Shown: in pieces, positions 32,691-41,228 of the stretch | Layout: each line of letters opens with the position of its first letter | Numbering within the stretch: the first letter of the stretch is position 1 | Source of the DNA: Streptomyces sp. NBC_01549 | Lineage (GTDB): Bacteria; Actinomycetota; Actinomycetes; Streptomycetales; Streptomycetaceae | Length of the DNA stretch: 64,000 nucleotides | Reading direction: 5' to 3' | NCBI RefSeq assembly: GCF_026339955.1 | Contig: NZ_JAPEPW010000001.1 | Coordinates: forward strand, 1,116,001-1,180,000 | Notes under the pieces: model-generated | Seen by the model: only the letters and a program-made list of their open reading frames with translations | The model's database searches: none | What the model was told of the DNA's origin: nothing | Program-made: the position numbers and the translations under genes

Positions 32691-32895
32691 CTTCACGGGA
32701 TCACTCAGGAGCCGGGACTCCGGAGGCCGAAAGCGCCTCGATGTCACGGTGGATGGCGCGTACCGGCGCCCCACCCCGTGTGCCGGGTTCTACGTAAGGA
32801 CCCCGACCAGGAGCTGCCGTTCGGCCCGGTGGCGCCGGCCCCCGAAGGGGCCGACGTCCGCGGACGGCTCGCGGCCCGCCCGGGCCGGCGGTCGT

Positions 32896-33756
32896 TCAGC
32901 CGAGCCGGACCCGAGCGAGCTGTCGGGACTGCGCGACCAGCCGGTCCGCGCTGTCCCACACCTCGGCGTCCTCCTCCAGGAAGCCGCCGGCGAGGTTGCG
33001 GGTGGTGATCGACACCCGCAGCGGGCCCGGCGCCGGACGGCAGCGCACATGGACCGTCAGTTCGACCGTCGGCACCCAGCCGGAGATGCCGAGCTCGAAG
33101 GCGGTGGGCGGCAGCGCGTCGACCGCGAGGAGCAGCGAGAGGGGGTCGGGGTCGCGGCCGTCGGCGAGCCCGAACCAGGAGCGCATCTCGCCCTTGCCGG
33201 ACGGCGCCCCCAGGGCCCAGCCGAGGGTCGCGGGGTCGAGCTTGAGCATCAGCCGCTCGGTGATGGCGGAGCTGCCCTCGACGGGCGCCGGTCCGTCCTC
33301 CGGCCCGAAGCAGTGCTCCATGGCCGGGATCGCGGGCGCTGTCGCCGTGGTGCGGACGTCGTCGGGCAGGGCGTCGAGATCGCCGTACGAGGCGAGCACA
33401 CGGATCCGTTCGACCTCGCGGCCCTCGTCGTCGTACTGGAAGAGCGAGGCCTGCCCGGTCGACAGGGTCCGCCCCGTCCGCACGACGTCCGTGCGGACCA
33501 CCGCGGGGCCGGGTTGCGACGCGGTCAGATAGTGGGCCGAGACGGTGAACGGGTCGCTGTGCGGCAGGGCGTCGGCGAGGGCGCGGCCGAGGACGGCGAG
33601 CAGATAGCCGCCGTTGACGGCGCTGATGATGGTCCACCCGGCGGACAGGTCGATGTCGTAGACGCCGGGTTCGCGCAGGGTGACCGCGGTGTCGCGGTCG
33701 AACTCGCTGTCACCGATCGTGGCGCGCGCGGCCTGTGCGGTAGCTGCTTCTGACAT
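32896..33756 (-). CDS. thioesterase family protein (double hotdog, TesB-like)
   Basis: 286 residues from ATG 33756. The N-terminal half shows WTIISAVNGGYLLAVLGRAL and SAHYLTASQPGPAVVRTDVVR, the C-terminal half ELTVHVRCRPAPGPLRVSITTRNLAGGFLEEDAEVWDS. This is the two-hotdog arrangement of acyl-CoA thioesterase II-like proteins in actinomycetes. The acyl substrate is unknown. It is divergent from the membrane esterase gene, with about 215 bp between. Confidence 0.85.
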   Translation of the reverse strand: MSEAATAQAARATIGDSEFDRDTAVTLREPGVYDIDLSAGWTIISAVNGGYLLAVLGRALADALPHSDPFTVSAHYLTASQPGPAVVRTDVVRTGRTLSTGQASLFQYDDEGREVERIRVLASYGDLDALPDDVRTTATAPAIPAMEHCFGPEDGPAPVEGSSAITERLMLKLDPATLGWALGAPSGKGEMRSWFGLADGRDPDPLSLLLAVDALPPTAFELGISGWVPTVELTVHVRCRPAPGPLRVSITTRNLAGGFLEEDAEVWDSADRLVAQSRQLARVRLG

Positions 33757-33972
33757 GCCTGAACGGTACAACAGGTGATTACTAAGCAGTAGCTTTTTCT
33801 GTTTCGGGCATGTGAATCCGCTCACTCGTGGGTGAGGTTTCGGCAATTTCTCAGTAAGTGTCCGGACTGTTCCGTGAACCAACGGCATCGGATCCCCCTC
33901 TCCAAGGACAGAGAAACCCGATGCAGCTGCAGACCCTCGATCCAGCCCGTCACAGGAAGAGCCGCACACACC

Positions 33973-35202
33973 GTGAGCCTCACCGGAACGCCGTTCCTCC
34001 TCACCGCCATCGTCCTGGTCGCGGTCGCCCTGATCGTTCCCCTCGTGCTGTGGTCGCGCATTCCCGGCCCCGCACTGGTGCGCAGCGCGGCCCGGATGGT
34101 GATGCTGCTGTTCGCCCAGGGCACCGCGATCACCCTCGTCTTCGTGCTCGTGAACAACAGCAACAGCCTGTACGACAACTGGGCCGACCTGCTCGGCACG
34201 GGCAACCACGTGCGGGCGGCCGCCAACCTCGGCCGCGACGGCACGGGAGGTATCTCGCTGCACCAACTCCCCAAGGTCCACCAGACGTTCTCGCAGGCCG
34301 ACGGCCCCGGTATGTCCAAGGCGGGCGGGGTGAAGGTCACCCAGCTGCACGGCCAGGTGTCGGGCGTGGACGCGGAGGTCTACGTCTGGCTGCCGCCGCA
34401 GTACAACGAATCGGCCTACCGCAACCGGAAGTTCCCCGTCGTGGAGCTGCTGCCCGGCTATCCCGGCTCCGCGAAGGCGTGGTTCGGTTCGCTGAAGGCG
34501 CATGAGCAGCTGCTGCCGCTGATGCGCGACGGACAGGTCGCGCCGTTCATCCTGGTGGCGCCGCGTACGAATCTGCTGGCCAAGACCGACACCGGCTGCG
34601 CTAACGTCCCCGGCAAGGTGAACGCCGACACCTGGCTCAGCATCGACGTGCCGAAGATGGTGGTGGATAACTTCCGGGCGAAGTCCGCGCCGGACGGCTG
34701 GGGCGTGGCCGGCTACTCGGCGGGGGCGCACTGCGCGGCCAAGCTCGCGATCGCCCACCCCGACCGCTACCGTGCCGCGGTGAGCATGTCCGGGTACAAC
34801 GACCCGATCGGCGAACGCAACTCGCTCACGGCGCGGAGCCTGACGCTGCGCCGGAAGAACAATCCCTACCTGCTACTCAAGTCCTACCGCACGCCGCCCC
34901 CCGTCTCCCTCTACGTCTCCGGCGAGGCTCACGACGGCTACGAGGCGGGCGCGGCGCTCCAGTCGATCGCGAAGGCGCCGACGAGCGTGCAGGTGGTGCT
35001 GCTGCCGCGCAGCGCGGGCGGCCACAACATGGCCCTGTGGCGGCCGCAGATCACGGAGGTCTTCCGTTGGCTGACCCTGCAGATCGGGCCGGGGGCCCAC
35101 GCTAAGGAGTCTCCGGCTCCGTCGCCGTCGACCGGCGATGCCAAGCACGCGGCGCTCGCCAGTGGAACCGCATCGCGAGCAACCGCAGGACGAAAGCGGT
35201 GA
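33973..35202 (+). CDS. membrane-anchored alpha/beta-hydrolase (putative esterase)
   Basis: 409 residues from GTG 33973, chosen because the first helix (FLLTAIVLVAVALIVPLVLW) begins just after it. A second helix (MLLFAQGTAITLVFVLV) follows, then an extracellular esterase domain. The nucleophile elbow is GYSAGAHCAAKLA (GxSxG), with a likely acid near GEAHDGYEAG and the histidine in GGHNMALWR. It belongs to the esterase D/antigen 85-like group found in actinomycetes. Its stop lies 101 bp inside the 3' end of the convergent TRIC gene. Confidence 0.85.
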   Translation: MSLTGTPFLLTAIVLVAVALIVPLVLWSRIPGPALVRSAARMVMLLFAQGTAITLVFVLVNNSNSLYDNWADLLGTGNHVRAAANLGRDGTGGISLHQLPKVHQTFSQADGPGMSKAGGVKVTQLHGQVSGVDAEVYVWLPPQYNESAYRNRKFPVVELLPGYPGSAKAWFGSLKAHEQLLPLMRDGQVAPFILVAPRTNLLAKTDTGCANVPGKVNADTWLSIDVPKMVVDNFRAKSAPDGWGVAGYSAGAHCAAKLAIAHPDRYRAAVSMSGYNDPIGERNSLTARSLTLRRKNNPYLLLKSYRTPPPVSLYVSGEAHDGYEAGAALQSIAKAPTSVQVVLLPRSAGGHNMALWRPQITEVFRWLTLQIGPGAHAKESPAPSPSTGDAKHAALASGTASRATAGRKR

Positions 35203-35767
35203 CCGCGGCGAGCCCGCTGGTGAACGGGGACAGCACGTCGTAGCGGATGCACAGGACCACCATCGTGGCGCCGACGATCGCCGGCACGGCGTACAGATCG
35301 CGGTCCCAACGCAGCAGTGAGGGCACCTCGTTGGCGAGGACGTCGCGCAGCACACCGCCGCCGACCGCGGTGGCCAGGCCCAGGGCGGCGGACGGGGTCA
35401 GGCCGAGGCCGTACTCGTACGCCTTCGTGGTGCCCGCGACGCAGAACAGGCCGAGTCCTGCCGCGTCGAAGACGTTGACCGCGACCTGGATGCGCTCCAC
35501 CTCGGGGTGGAGGAAGAACACGAGCAGGGCGGCGAGCAGCGGGGTGCTGAAGTAGCCGAGGTCGGTGAACGCCGCCGGTGGTACGGCCCCGATGACCATG
35601 TCGCGGAACAGCCCTCCGCCCAGTGCGGTGACCTCGGCGAGGACGGCGATGCCGAACACGTCGAAGTTCTTGCGGACGGCCAGCAGAGCGCCGGAGATCG
35701 CGAAGACGAAGATCCCCACGAGGTCGAGCACATGCTGGACGGAGGGGGTGAACAGTTCCTGAAGCAC
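35102..35767 (-). CDS. trimeric intracellular cation channel (TRIC/UPF0126) family protein
   Basis: 221 residues with seven predicted membrane helices arranged as an internal repeat. The signature is present twice: TALGGGLFRDMVIGAVPP and AVGGGVLRDVLANEVPSLL. Bacterial homologues form trimeric K+-permeable channels; older annotation calls them UPF0126. The last 101 bp overlap the 3' end of the convergent esterase gene on the other strand. Upstream is a short gap to the M1 peptidase stop. Confidence 0.9.
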   Translation of the reverse strand: MLQELFTPSVQHVLDLVGIFVFAISGALLAVRKNFDVFGIAVLAEVTALGGGLFRDMVIGAVPPAAFTDLGYFSTPLLAALLVFFLHPEVERIQVAVNVFDAAGLGLFCVAGTTKAYEYGLGLTPSAALGLATAVGGGVLRDVLANEVPSLLRWDRDLYAVPAIVGATMVVLCIRYDVLSPFTSGLAAVTAFVLRLLAMRFHWRAPRAWHRRSTATEPETP

Positions 35768-35814
35768 CCGGACATTCTCACCCGTCGCGGGGCTCGCACC
35801 TTACAAAGAAAGGC

Positions 35815-37206
35815 CTACAGGGCTGGTTTCCCTGTGGTGAACAGCCAGGTCTGGAAAAGGTCGTCGAGCTGTTGCCCCGAGGTCCTCTCGGCGAGGTGGA
35901 TGAAGTCGGCGGTGTTGGCGTTGCCGTACTTGTGGAGCTTCGTCCAGGCGGGCAGCAGCTTGAAGAACGCGGTGTCGCCGATGCGCTCGCGCAGCATCTG
36001 CAAGGTCATCGCGCCGCGCTGGTAGACCGCCGAGGCGAACATGGTGTCGCGCTGCGGGTCGGCGACGACGGCCCCCCAGAAGGCCGAGTCCCCGGGGCGC
36101 GAGTTGTAGCCGGCGAGGAAGGAGTCGTGCGCCGAACGGATCCCCTTGTGCTCGGACCACAGCCACTGGGCGTAGGTCGCGAAGCCCTCGTTCAGCCAGA
36201 TGTCCTTCCAGCGCTCCACCGACACGGAGTCGCCGAACCACTGGTGGGCCAGCTCGTGCACGATGGTCGTCTCCGAGCGCACGGCGGAGTACGCGGGCTT
36301 CGACTGCACCTCCAGCGAGAACCCCGCCTCCGGCATGTCGTCGACGATCGCGCCGGTCTCCTCGAAGGGATAGGGCCCAAAGACCTGCGACCAGTAGTCG
36401 GTGGCCTCGGCCGTCACGGCGTACACGTCGACGCTGTTGCTGCCCGCGAGCACCGGGTCGATGGCCACGTAGATCGGCGTCCCGGCCGGTGTCGTCCCCG
36501 TCTTGACGTCGAACTTCCCGATGGTCGCGGTCGCGAGGTAGGTCGCCATCGGCCTGTTCTCACGCCAGTGCGTGACCGTGCTGCCGCCCTTGTCGTACGT
36601 CGATATCAGCCGCCCGTTGGAGACGCCCGTCAGACCCTTGGGCGCCTTGATCCGGATGTCGTAGGTGGCCTTGTCGGAGGGGTGGTCGCTGGACGGGAAC
36701 CAGGTGGAGGCGGCGTTGGGCTCACAGGCGACGAAGACGCCGTCGGTGGTCTTCATCCATCCGTAGTCGGAGCCGAAGACGATGGGACCGCTGAGGGCTT
36801 CGGGGACGCCGCCGTACGTGACGGTGACGGTGAAGGTCCTGCCCTTGCGGATCACCCCGTGCGGGGTGATGTGGATCTCGTCCCCGTCGCGCGTGAAGTC
36901 GGCGCGTCTGCCGTTCACTTCGACGCGGGTGACCTCCAGTTTCTGGAGGTCGAGGTCGAAGGAGGAGAGGGACTGGGTGGCCCGGGCCGTGAGTGTCGTA
37001 CGGCCGTCGAGGCGGTCGGTGTCCGGGTTGTACGCCACGTCCAGGGCGTAGTGGCGGGCGTCGAAGCCGCCGTTGCCGAGCTGGGGGAAGTAGGAGTCGC
37101 CGATGCCGTCGGCGCCCGGGGTCGGGGCGGAGGAGGCGGCGATGACGAGGAAAGAGGCCGCCGCGGTCGCGAGGGCCCCTAAACGTGCCGAACGGGAGAA
37201 TGACAT
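35815..37206 (-). CDS. secreted M1 family zinc metallopeptidase
   Basis: 463 residues with a signal peptide (LGALATAAASFLVIAASSAP). The zinc site is HELAHQWFGD near residue 315 plus the downstream glutamate in WLNEGFATYAQWLW, 18 residues on, as in gluzincin aminopeptidases. The usual GAMEN exopeptidase motif is replaced by EAGFSLEVQ, so substrate choice may differ from classic aminopeptidase N. It is short, lacking the long C-terminal helical domain. It is a single gene, and the strong hairpin at 37354-37390 isolates it from the opp operon upstream. Confidence 0.92.
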   Translation of the reverse strand: MSFSRSARLGALATAAASFLVIAASSAPTPGADGIGDSYFPQLGNGGFDARHYALDVAYNPDTDRLDGRTTLTARATQSLSSFDLDLQKLEVTRVEVNGRRADFTRDGDEIHITPHGVIRKGRTFTVTVTYGGVPEALSGPIVFGSDYGWMKTTDGVFVACEPNAASTWFPSSDHPSDKATYDIRIKAPKGLTGVSNGRLISTYDKGGSTVTHWRENRPMATYLATATIGKFDVKTGTTPAGTPIYVAIDPVLAGSNSVDVYAVTAEATDYWSQVFGPYPFEETGAIVDDMPEAGFSLEVQSKPAYSAVRSETTIVHELAHQWFGDSVSVERWKDIWLNEGFATYAQWLWSEHKGIRSAHDSFLAGYNSRPGDSAFWGAVVADPQRDTMFASAVYQRGAMTLQMLRERIGDTAFFKLLPAWTKLHKYGNANTADFIHLAERTSGQQLDDLFQTWLFTTGKPAL

Positions 37207-37353
37207 AAGCGTCCCTTTCGTACGTGTTCCGATCGTTCCCGATCAGTTGGACACGCGAGACTCTGCACTCTTCCGTTCGGTCATGTTCATGACTTTGCCC
37301 AATCGTCATGCCCTACTCGCCAGTTGACTCCTGACGATCAGCGTTCAGAACAA

Positions 37354-37390
37354 ATGCCCCGGTAACCGATCTCTCCGGTTACCGGGGCAT
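37354..37390 (-). terminator. strong terminator of the opp operon
   Basis: ATGCCCCGGTAACCG (37354-37368) pairs perfectly with CGGTTACCGGGGCAT (37376-37390) around a seven-base loop ATCTCTC. A 15-bp perfect stem 43 bp beyond the oppF stop is the clearest terminator in the window; no T-run is needed in streptomycetes. Confidence 0.85.
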
Positions 37391-37432
37391 AGGCGTCGGT
37401 GAACTCACACCGCCCTGTTCAGCTGCGGACGT

Positions 37433-39031
37433 TCACTTCTGGCTGCCGGGTCCGGATTCCTCCGACGAGTCTTCCTCCGACTCGTCCGACTCCTCGGCGG
37501 CGACCGTTTCGGAGACCTCCGCGGCGGCGGCCTCGGTGGTCTCGTCCGCGACGGCCTCGGAGGTTTCCTCCGTAGCGACCTCGGCGGACTCCTCCGCAGC
37601 GGCCTCGGAGGTTTCCTCCGCAGCGACCTCGGCGGACTCCTCCGCAGCGGCCTCGGAGGTTTCCTCCGCAGCGACCTCGGCGGACTCCTCCGCAGCGGCC
37701 TCGGAGGTTTCCTCCGCAGCGACCTCGGCGGACTCCTCCGCAGCGGCCTCGGAGGTTTCCTCCGCAGCGACCTCGGCGGACTCCTCCGCAGCGGCCTCGG
37801 AGGTTTCCTCCGCAGCGACCTCGGCGGACTCCTCCGTGGCCTCCAGTTCCGCGGCCACCGCCGCCGACGTCTCCGCCGACTCCGCCAGCACCTCGTCGGC
37901 CACGAGCGCCGCGGCCTCCTTGGCGGCGGACAGCAGCACCGTGTCCTGCGGGGCCTGGTCCTCGAAGTTCTCCGGGTGGTGGCAGGCGACCTGCTGGCCG
38001 GGCTTCAGCTCCAGGAGCGGCGGCTCGGTCGTCTTGCAGATCTCCGTGGCCTTCCAGCACCGCGTGTGGAAGCGGCAGCCGCTCGGCGGCGAGATCGGCG
38101 AGGGCACGTCGCCCGTGAGCAGGATGCGGTCGCTCTTCACGTTCCGGCGCTTGGGGTCCGGGATCGGCACCGCGGACATCAGCGCCTTGGTGTACGGGTG
38201 CATCGGCGCCTTGTAGAGCGAGTCGCGGTCGGCGAGCTCCACGATCTTGCCGAGGTACATCACCGCGATCCGGTCCGAGACGTGCCGGACCACCGACAGG
38301 TCGTGCGCGATGATCACGTACGTGAGGCCGAGCTCCTGCTGCAGGTCGTCGAGAAGGTTGACGACCTGCGCCTGGATCGACACGTCGAGCGCCGAGACCG
38401 GCTCGTCCGCCACGACCAGCTTCGGGTTGAGCGCGAGCGCGCGGGCGATACCGATGCGCTGGCGCTGGCCGCCGGAGAACTCGTGCGGATAGCGGTTGTA
38501 GTGCTCGGGGTTGAGGCCGACGACCGACAGCAGTCGCTGGACCTCCTTCTTGATCCCGCCCTCGGGATTGACGCCCTGCAGCTTGAACGGGGCACTGACG
38601 ATCGTGCCGATCGTGTGCCGGGGGTTCAGCGACGAGTACGGGTCCTGGAAGATCATCTGGACGTCACGGCGCAGCGGGCGCATACCGCTCACACCGAGGT
38701 GCGTGATGTCCTTGCCCTCGAACTCGACCTTGCCCGCGGTCGGTTCGAGCAGCCGTGTGATCAGCCGGCCCATCGTGGACTTGCCACAGCCGGACTCGCC
38801 CACGACACCCAGGGTCTCCCCCGAGCGCACCTCGAAGTCGAGGCCGTCGACGGCCCGCACCGCACCGACCTGACGCTGCAGCAGGCCCTTGCGGATGGGG
38901 AAGTGCTTCTGCAGCCCGGTGACCTTCAGCAGGACGTCACCCGGGGCGGCGTCCTTGGTGAGGGTGGCGCCGCCTTCGTCCTGTGCCTGTGCGGGAATGG
39001 TCACTTCCGCGTCCTTGGCTTTCTCGCTCAC
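37433..39031 (-). CDS. oppF: oligopeptide ABC transporter ATP-binding protein with repetitive acidic tail
   Basis: 532 residues. The ABC domain (30-300) has Walker [12 protein letters not shown], signature [14 protein letters not shown] and Walker [13 protein letters not shown]. The oligopeptide-specific C-terminal region is [23 protein letters not shown]. About 370 residues would be normal; the extra 160 are an Ala/Glu/Ser tail with six 16-residue repeats, [16 protein letters not shown], ending in Asp/Glu/Ser. It overlaps oppD by 4 bp and closes the operon. The tail is presumably disordered and cytoplasmic; its function is not known. Confidence 0.93.
   Translation of the reverse strand: MSEKAKDAEVTIPAQAQDEGGATLTKDAAPGDVLLKVTGLQKHFPIRKGLLQRQVGAVRAVDGLDFEVRSGETLGVVGESGCGKSTMGRLITRLLEPTAGKVEFEGKDITHLGVSGMRPLRRDVQMIFQDPYSSLNPRHTIGTIVSAPFKLQGVNPEGGIKKEVQRLLSVVGLNPEHYNRYPHEFSGGQRQRIGIARALALNPKLVVADEPVSALDVSIQAQVVNLLDDLQQELGLTYVIIAHDLSVVRHVSDRIAVMYLGKIVELADRDSLYKAPMHPYTKALMSAVPIPDPKRRNVKSDRILLTGDVPSPISPPSGCRFHTRCWKATEICKTTEPPLLELKPGQQVACHHPENFEDQAPQDTVLLSAAKEAAALVADEVLAESAETSAAVAAELEATEESAEVAAEETSEAAAEESAEVAAEETSEAAAEESAEVAAEETSEAAAEESAEVAAEETSEAAAEESAEVAAEETSEAAAEESAEVATEETSEAVADETTEAAAAEVSETVAAEESDESEEDSSEESGPGSQK
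37553..37840 (-). repeat. six 48-bp tandem repeats in the oppF tail
   Basis: Units start at 37553, 37601, 37649, 37697, 37745 and 37793. Each contains GGCCTCGGAGGTTTCCTCCG on the plus strand, and units are nearly identical; only the first (GTAGCG for GCAGCG) and the last show single changes. The 48-bp period preserves the frame. Near identity suggests recent slippage or unequal exchange, so copy number should vary between strains. Confidence 0.92.
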
Positions 39032-40122
39032 AGCTTCGGCGCAATCTCTTCGGTCCAGATGCGTTCCCGCTGCTCCTGGGTCATGTGGCAGGCGGCCCAG
39101 TGCCGTCCGCCGACCTCGGTCAGCTCGGGGCGGACCGTGCGGGTCACGTTGTCCTTGGGAACGTCCGCGTACGGGCAGCGCGGGTTGAAGGCGCAGCCGG
39201 ACGGGATGTTGATCAGCGAGGGCGGGGAGCCCTTGACGGGGATGAGGCGCTCGGTCTGCTCACGGTCCAGGCGCGGCATCGAGCCGAGCAGCCCCCAGGT
39301 GTAGGGGTGCCGGGGCTCGTAGAACACCTTCTCGGCCGGGCCGCGCTCGATGCAGCGGCCGCCGTACATCACCAGGATGTCGTCGGAGAGCTCGGCGACG
39401 ACGCCCAGGTCGTGGGTGATGATGATGACGGCGGAGCCGAACTCCTTCTGCAGGTCCCGGATCAGGTCGAGGATCTGCGCCTGGACGGTCACGTCCAGGG
39501 CGGTCGTCGGCTCGTCCGCGATGAGCAGTTCGGGGTTGTTGACCAGCGACATCGCGATCATCGCGCGCTGGCGCATACCGCCGGAGAACTCGTGCGGGTA
39601 GCTGTCGACGCGCTTGTCCGGCTGCGGGATGCCCACCCGGTCGAGCATCTCGACCGCGCGGCGCTTCGCCGTCTTCTTGTCCACGTTGTTGTGGATGCGG
39701 TACGCCTCCACGATCTGCTGACCGATCGTGTAGTACGGGTGCAGCGCGGACAGCGGGTCCTGGAAGATCATCGCCATCTCACGGCCACGCAGCTTGCGTA
39801 CGTAGTCCGGGTCGGCGGACAGCAGTTCGGTGCCGTTCAGCCAGATCTCGCCGGAGATCTGCGCCTTGCGCTTGCCGTACTGGCCGGCCGTGTGCAGGCC
39901 CATGATGCCGAGCGAGGTCACCGACTTGCCGGAGCCGGACTCGCCCACGATCCCGAGGGTCTTGCCCTTCTCCAGCTGGAAGCTGAGCCCGTCGACGGAC
40001 TTGACCAGACCGTCGTCCGTCGGGAAGTGCACCTTCAGGTCGCGCACTTCGAGGAAGGCGGTCGGGGTGTGCGTGGCGGTGGGCTCGCCCACGGCTGCTC
40101 CGGTCTTGCTGAGTTCGGTCAT
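39028..40122 (-). CDS. oppD: oligopeptide ABC transporter ATP-binding protein
   Basis: 364 residues from ATG 40122. Walker A is [14 protein letters not shown], the signature [14 protein letters not shown] and Walker [17 protein letters not shown]. The C-terminal oligopeptide/dipeptide domain contains [17 protein letters not shown], whose cysteines are typical of Opp/Dpp ATPases. It hydrolyses ATP together with the neighbouring OppF to drive import. ATGA overlaps join it to both oppB and oppF. Confidence 0.94.
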   Translation of the reverse strand: MTELSKTGAAVGEPTATHTPTAFLEVRDLKVHFPTDDGLVKSVDGLSFQLEKGKTLGIVGESGSGKSVTSLGIMGLHTAGQYGKRKAQISGEIWLNGTELLSADPDYVRKLRGREMAMIFQDPLSALHPYYTIGQQIVEAYRIHNNVDKKTAKRRAVEMLDRVGIPQPDKRVDSYPHEFSGGMRQRAMIAMSLVNNPELLIADEPTTALDVTVQAQILDLIRDLQKEFGSAVIIITHDLGVVAELSDDILVMYGGRCIERGPAEKVFYEPRHPYTWGLLGSMPRLDREQTERLIPVKGSPPSLINIPSGCAFNPRCPYADVPKDNVTRTVRPELTEVGGRHWAACHMTQEQRERIWTEEIAPKL

Positions 40123-41117
40123 GACAGCCTCACGCGGGGGTCGATCACGGCGTACAGGATGTCCACCACGAGGTTGGCGAGGAGCACCGCGAGAGAAGTG
40201 ATCAGGGTGACGCCCAGGATGATGGGCAGGTCCTGGTTCCGGATGGCGTCGAGCACCGCGCGGCCGAGGCCGGGCAGGTTGAACGTCGACTCCGTCAGGA
40301 TGGCGCCGCCGATGAGGGCGCCGAGGTCCATTCCCAGCATGGTGAGGATGGGGGTCATCGTGGAGCGCATGGCGTGCTTGCCGATGACGACCTGCTCCTT
40401 GAGCCCCTTGGCGCGTGCCGTGCGGATGTAGTCCTCGCCGAGGATCTCCAGCATGGTGGCGCGGGTGATCCGGGCATACATCGCCGCGTAGAGGAACGCG
40501 AGGGTGATCCAGGGCAGGATCATGCCGCCGAACCAGCCGCTGATGCTCTGGTCGAAGGGCACGTACTGCGCGTTGATCCATTTCAGGCCGAAGGCGAAGA
40601 TCGCCAGGCTGAGCAGACCGGTGAAGTAGATGGGGAGGGAGACACCCGCCAGGGCGACGACCATCGCGCCACGGTCCCAGATGCTGCCCCGCTTGAGCGC
40701 GGAGAGCACACCAGCCGCGACACCGAAGACCAGCCACAGCACGGCGGCACCGAGCGCGAGCCCCAGGGTCACCGGGAAGCGGTCCGTGAGCACCGGCCAG
40801 ACGGCCTGCTCGCTGCGGAAGGAATAGCCGAAGCAGGGCGCGGCGCAGTGCGTGACGTCGCCACCGCCCGAGTAGGTACGTCCGGCGAAGATGCCCTTGA
40901 AGAACTCCCAGACCTGGGAGTAGATCGGGTCGCTCAGACCCAGCTTCTGCCGTACGGCCTCGACAGCGGCCGGGTCGGCCTGCTTGCCCACGAAGCTCGA
41001 GGCGATGTCCACGCCCGCCCACTTGGGGACGAGGAAGAAGATGCCGAAGACCACCATGACGATGACCACCAGCATCACTGCGGCGGCGAACAGCCGCCTG
41101 ATGAGGTAAGCGAGCAC
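40119..41117 (-). CDS. oppB: oligopeptide ABC transporter permease (OppB-like)
   Basis: 332 residues with the canonical OppB start MLAYLIRRLFAAAVMLVVIVMVVFGIFFLVP, five further hydrophobic segments and the cytoplasmic EAA loop (EILGEDYIRTARAKGLKEQVV). The periplasmic-side insert between the first two helices (ADPAAVEAVRQKLGLSDPIY) is typical of the family. It lies downstream of the binding-protein gene and overlaps oppD by 4 bp. It would pair with OppC to form the membrane channel. Confidence 0.93.
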   Translation of the reverse strand: MLAYLIRRLFAAAVMLVVIVMVVFGIFFLVPKWAGVDIASSFVGKQADPAAVEAVRQKLGLSDPIYSQVWEFFKGIFAGRTYSGGGDVTHCAAPCFGYSFRSEQAVWPVLTDRFPVTLGLALGAAVLWLVFGVAAGVLSALKRGSIWDRGAMVVALAGVSLPIYFTGLLSLAIFAFGLKWINAQYVPFDQSISGWFGGMILPWITLAFLYAAMYARITRATMLEILGEDYIRTARAKGLKEQVVIGKHAMRSTMTPILTMLGMDLGALIGGAILTESTFNLPGLGRAVLDAIRNQDLPIILGVTLITSLAVLLANLVVDILYAVIDPRVRLS

Positions 41118-41124
41118 AGCTTAC

Positions 41125-41147
41125 GGCCCGCCGCGGGGCCGCGGGCC
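41125..41147 (-). terminator. hairpin between oppA and oppB, possible attenuator or processing site
   Basis: GGCCCGC and GCGGGCC form a perfect 7-bp stem around a G/C-rich nine-base loop. It lies in the 111-bp gap downstream of the binding-protein gene and 8 bp upstream of the oppB start. In many opp operons a stem here lowers expression of the membrane parts relative to the binding protein; that role is inferred. Confidence 0.4.
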
Positions 41148-41228
41148 ACCGGAGGTCATCCGATGGCCCACGGCCACGCCGCGCCGGCCTTCACCTGCCT
41201 TTCGTGCCGTACGGCGGGTGTGCCGGGA

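Noticed and set aside
37553..37840. CRISPR array candidate in the oppF tail
   Set aside because: Contiguous 48-bp units with no unique spacers and no cas genes nearby.
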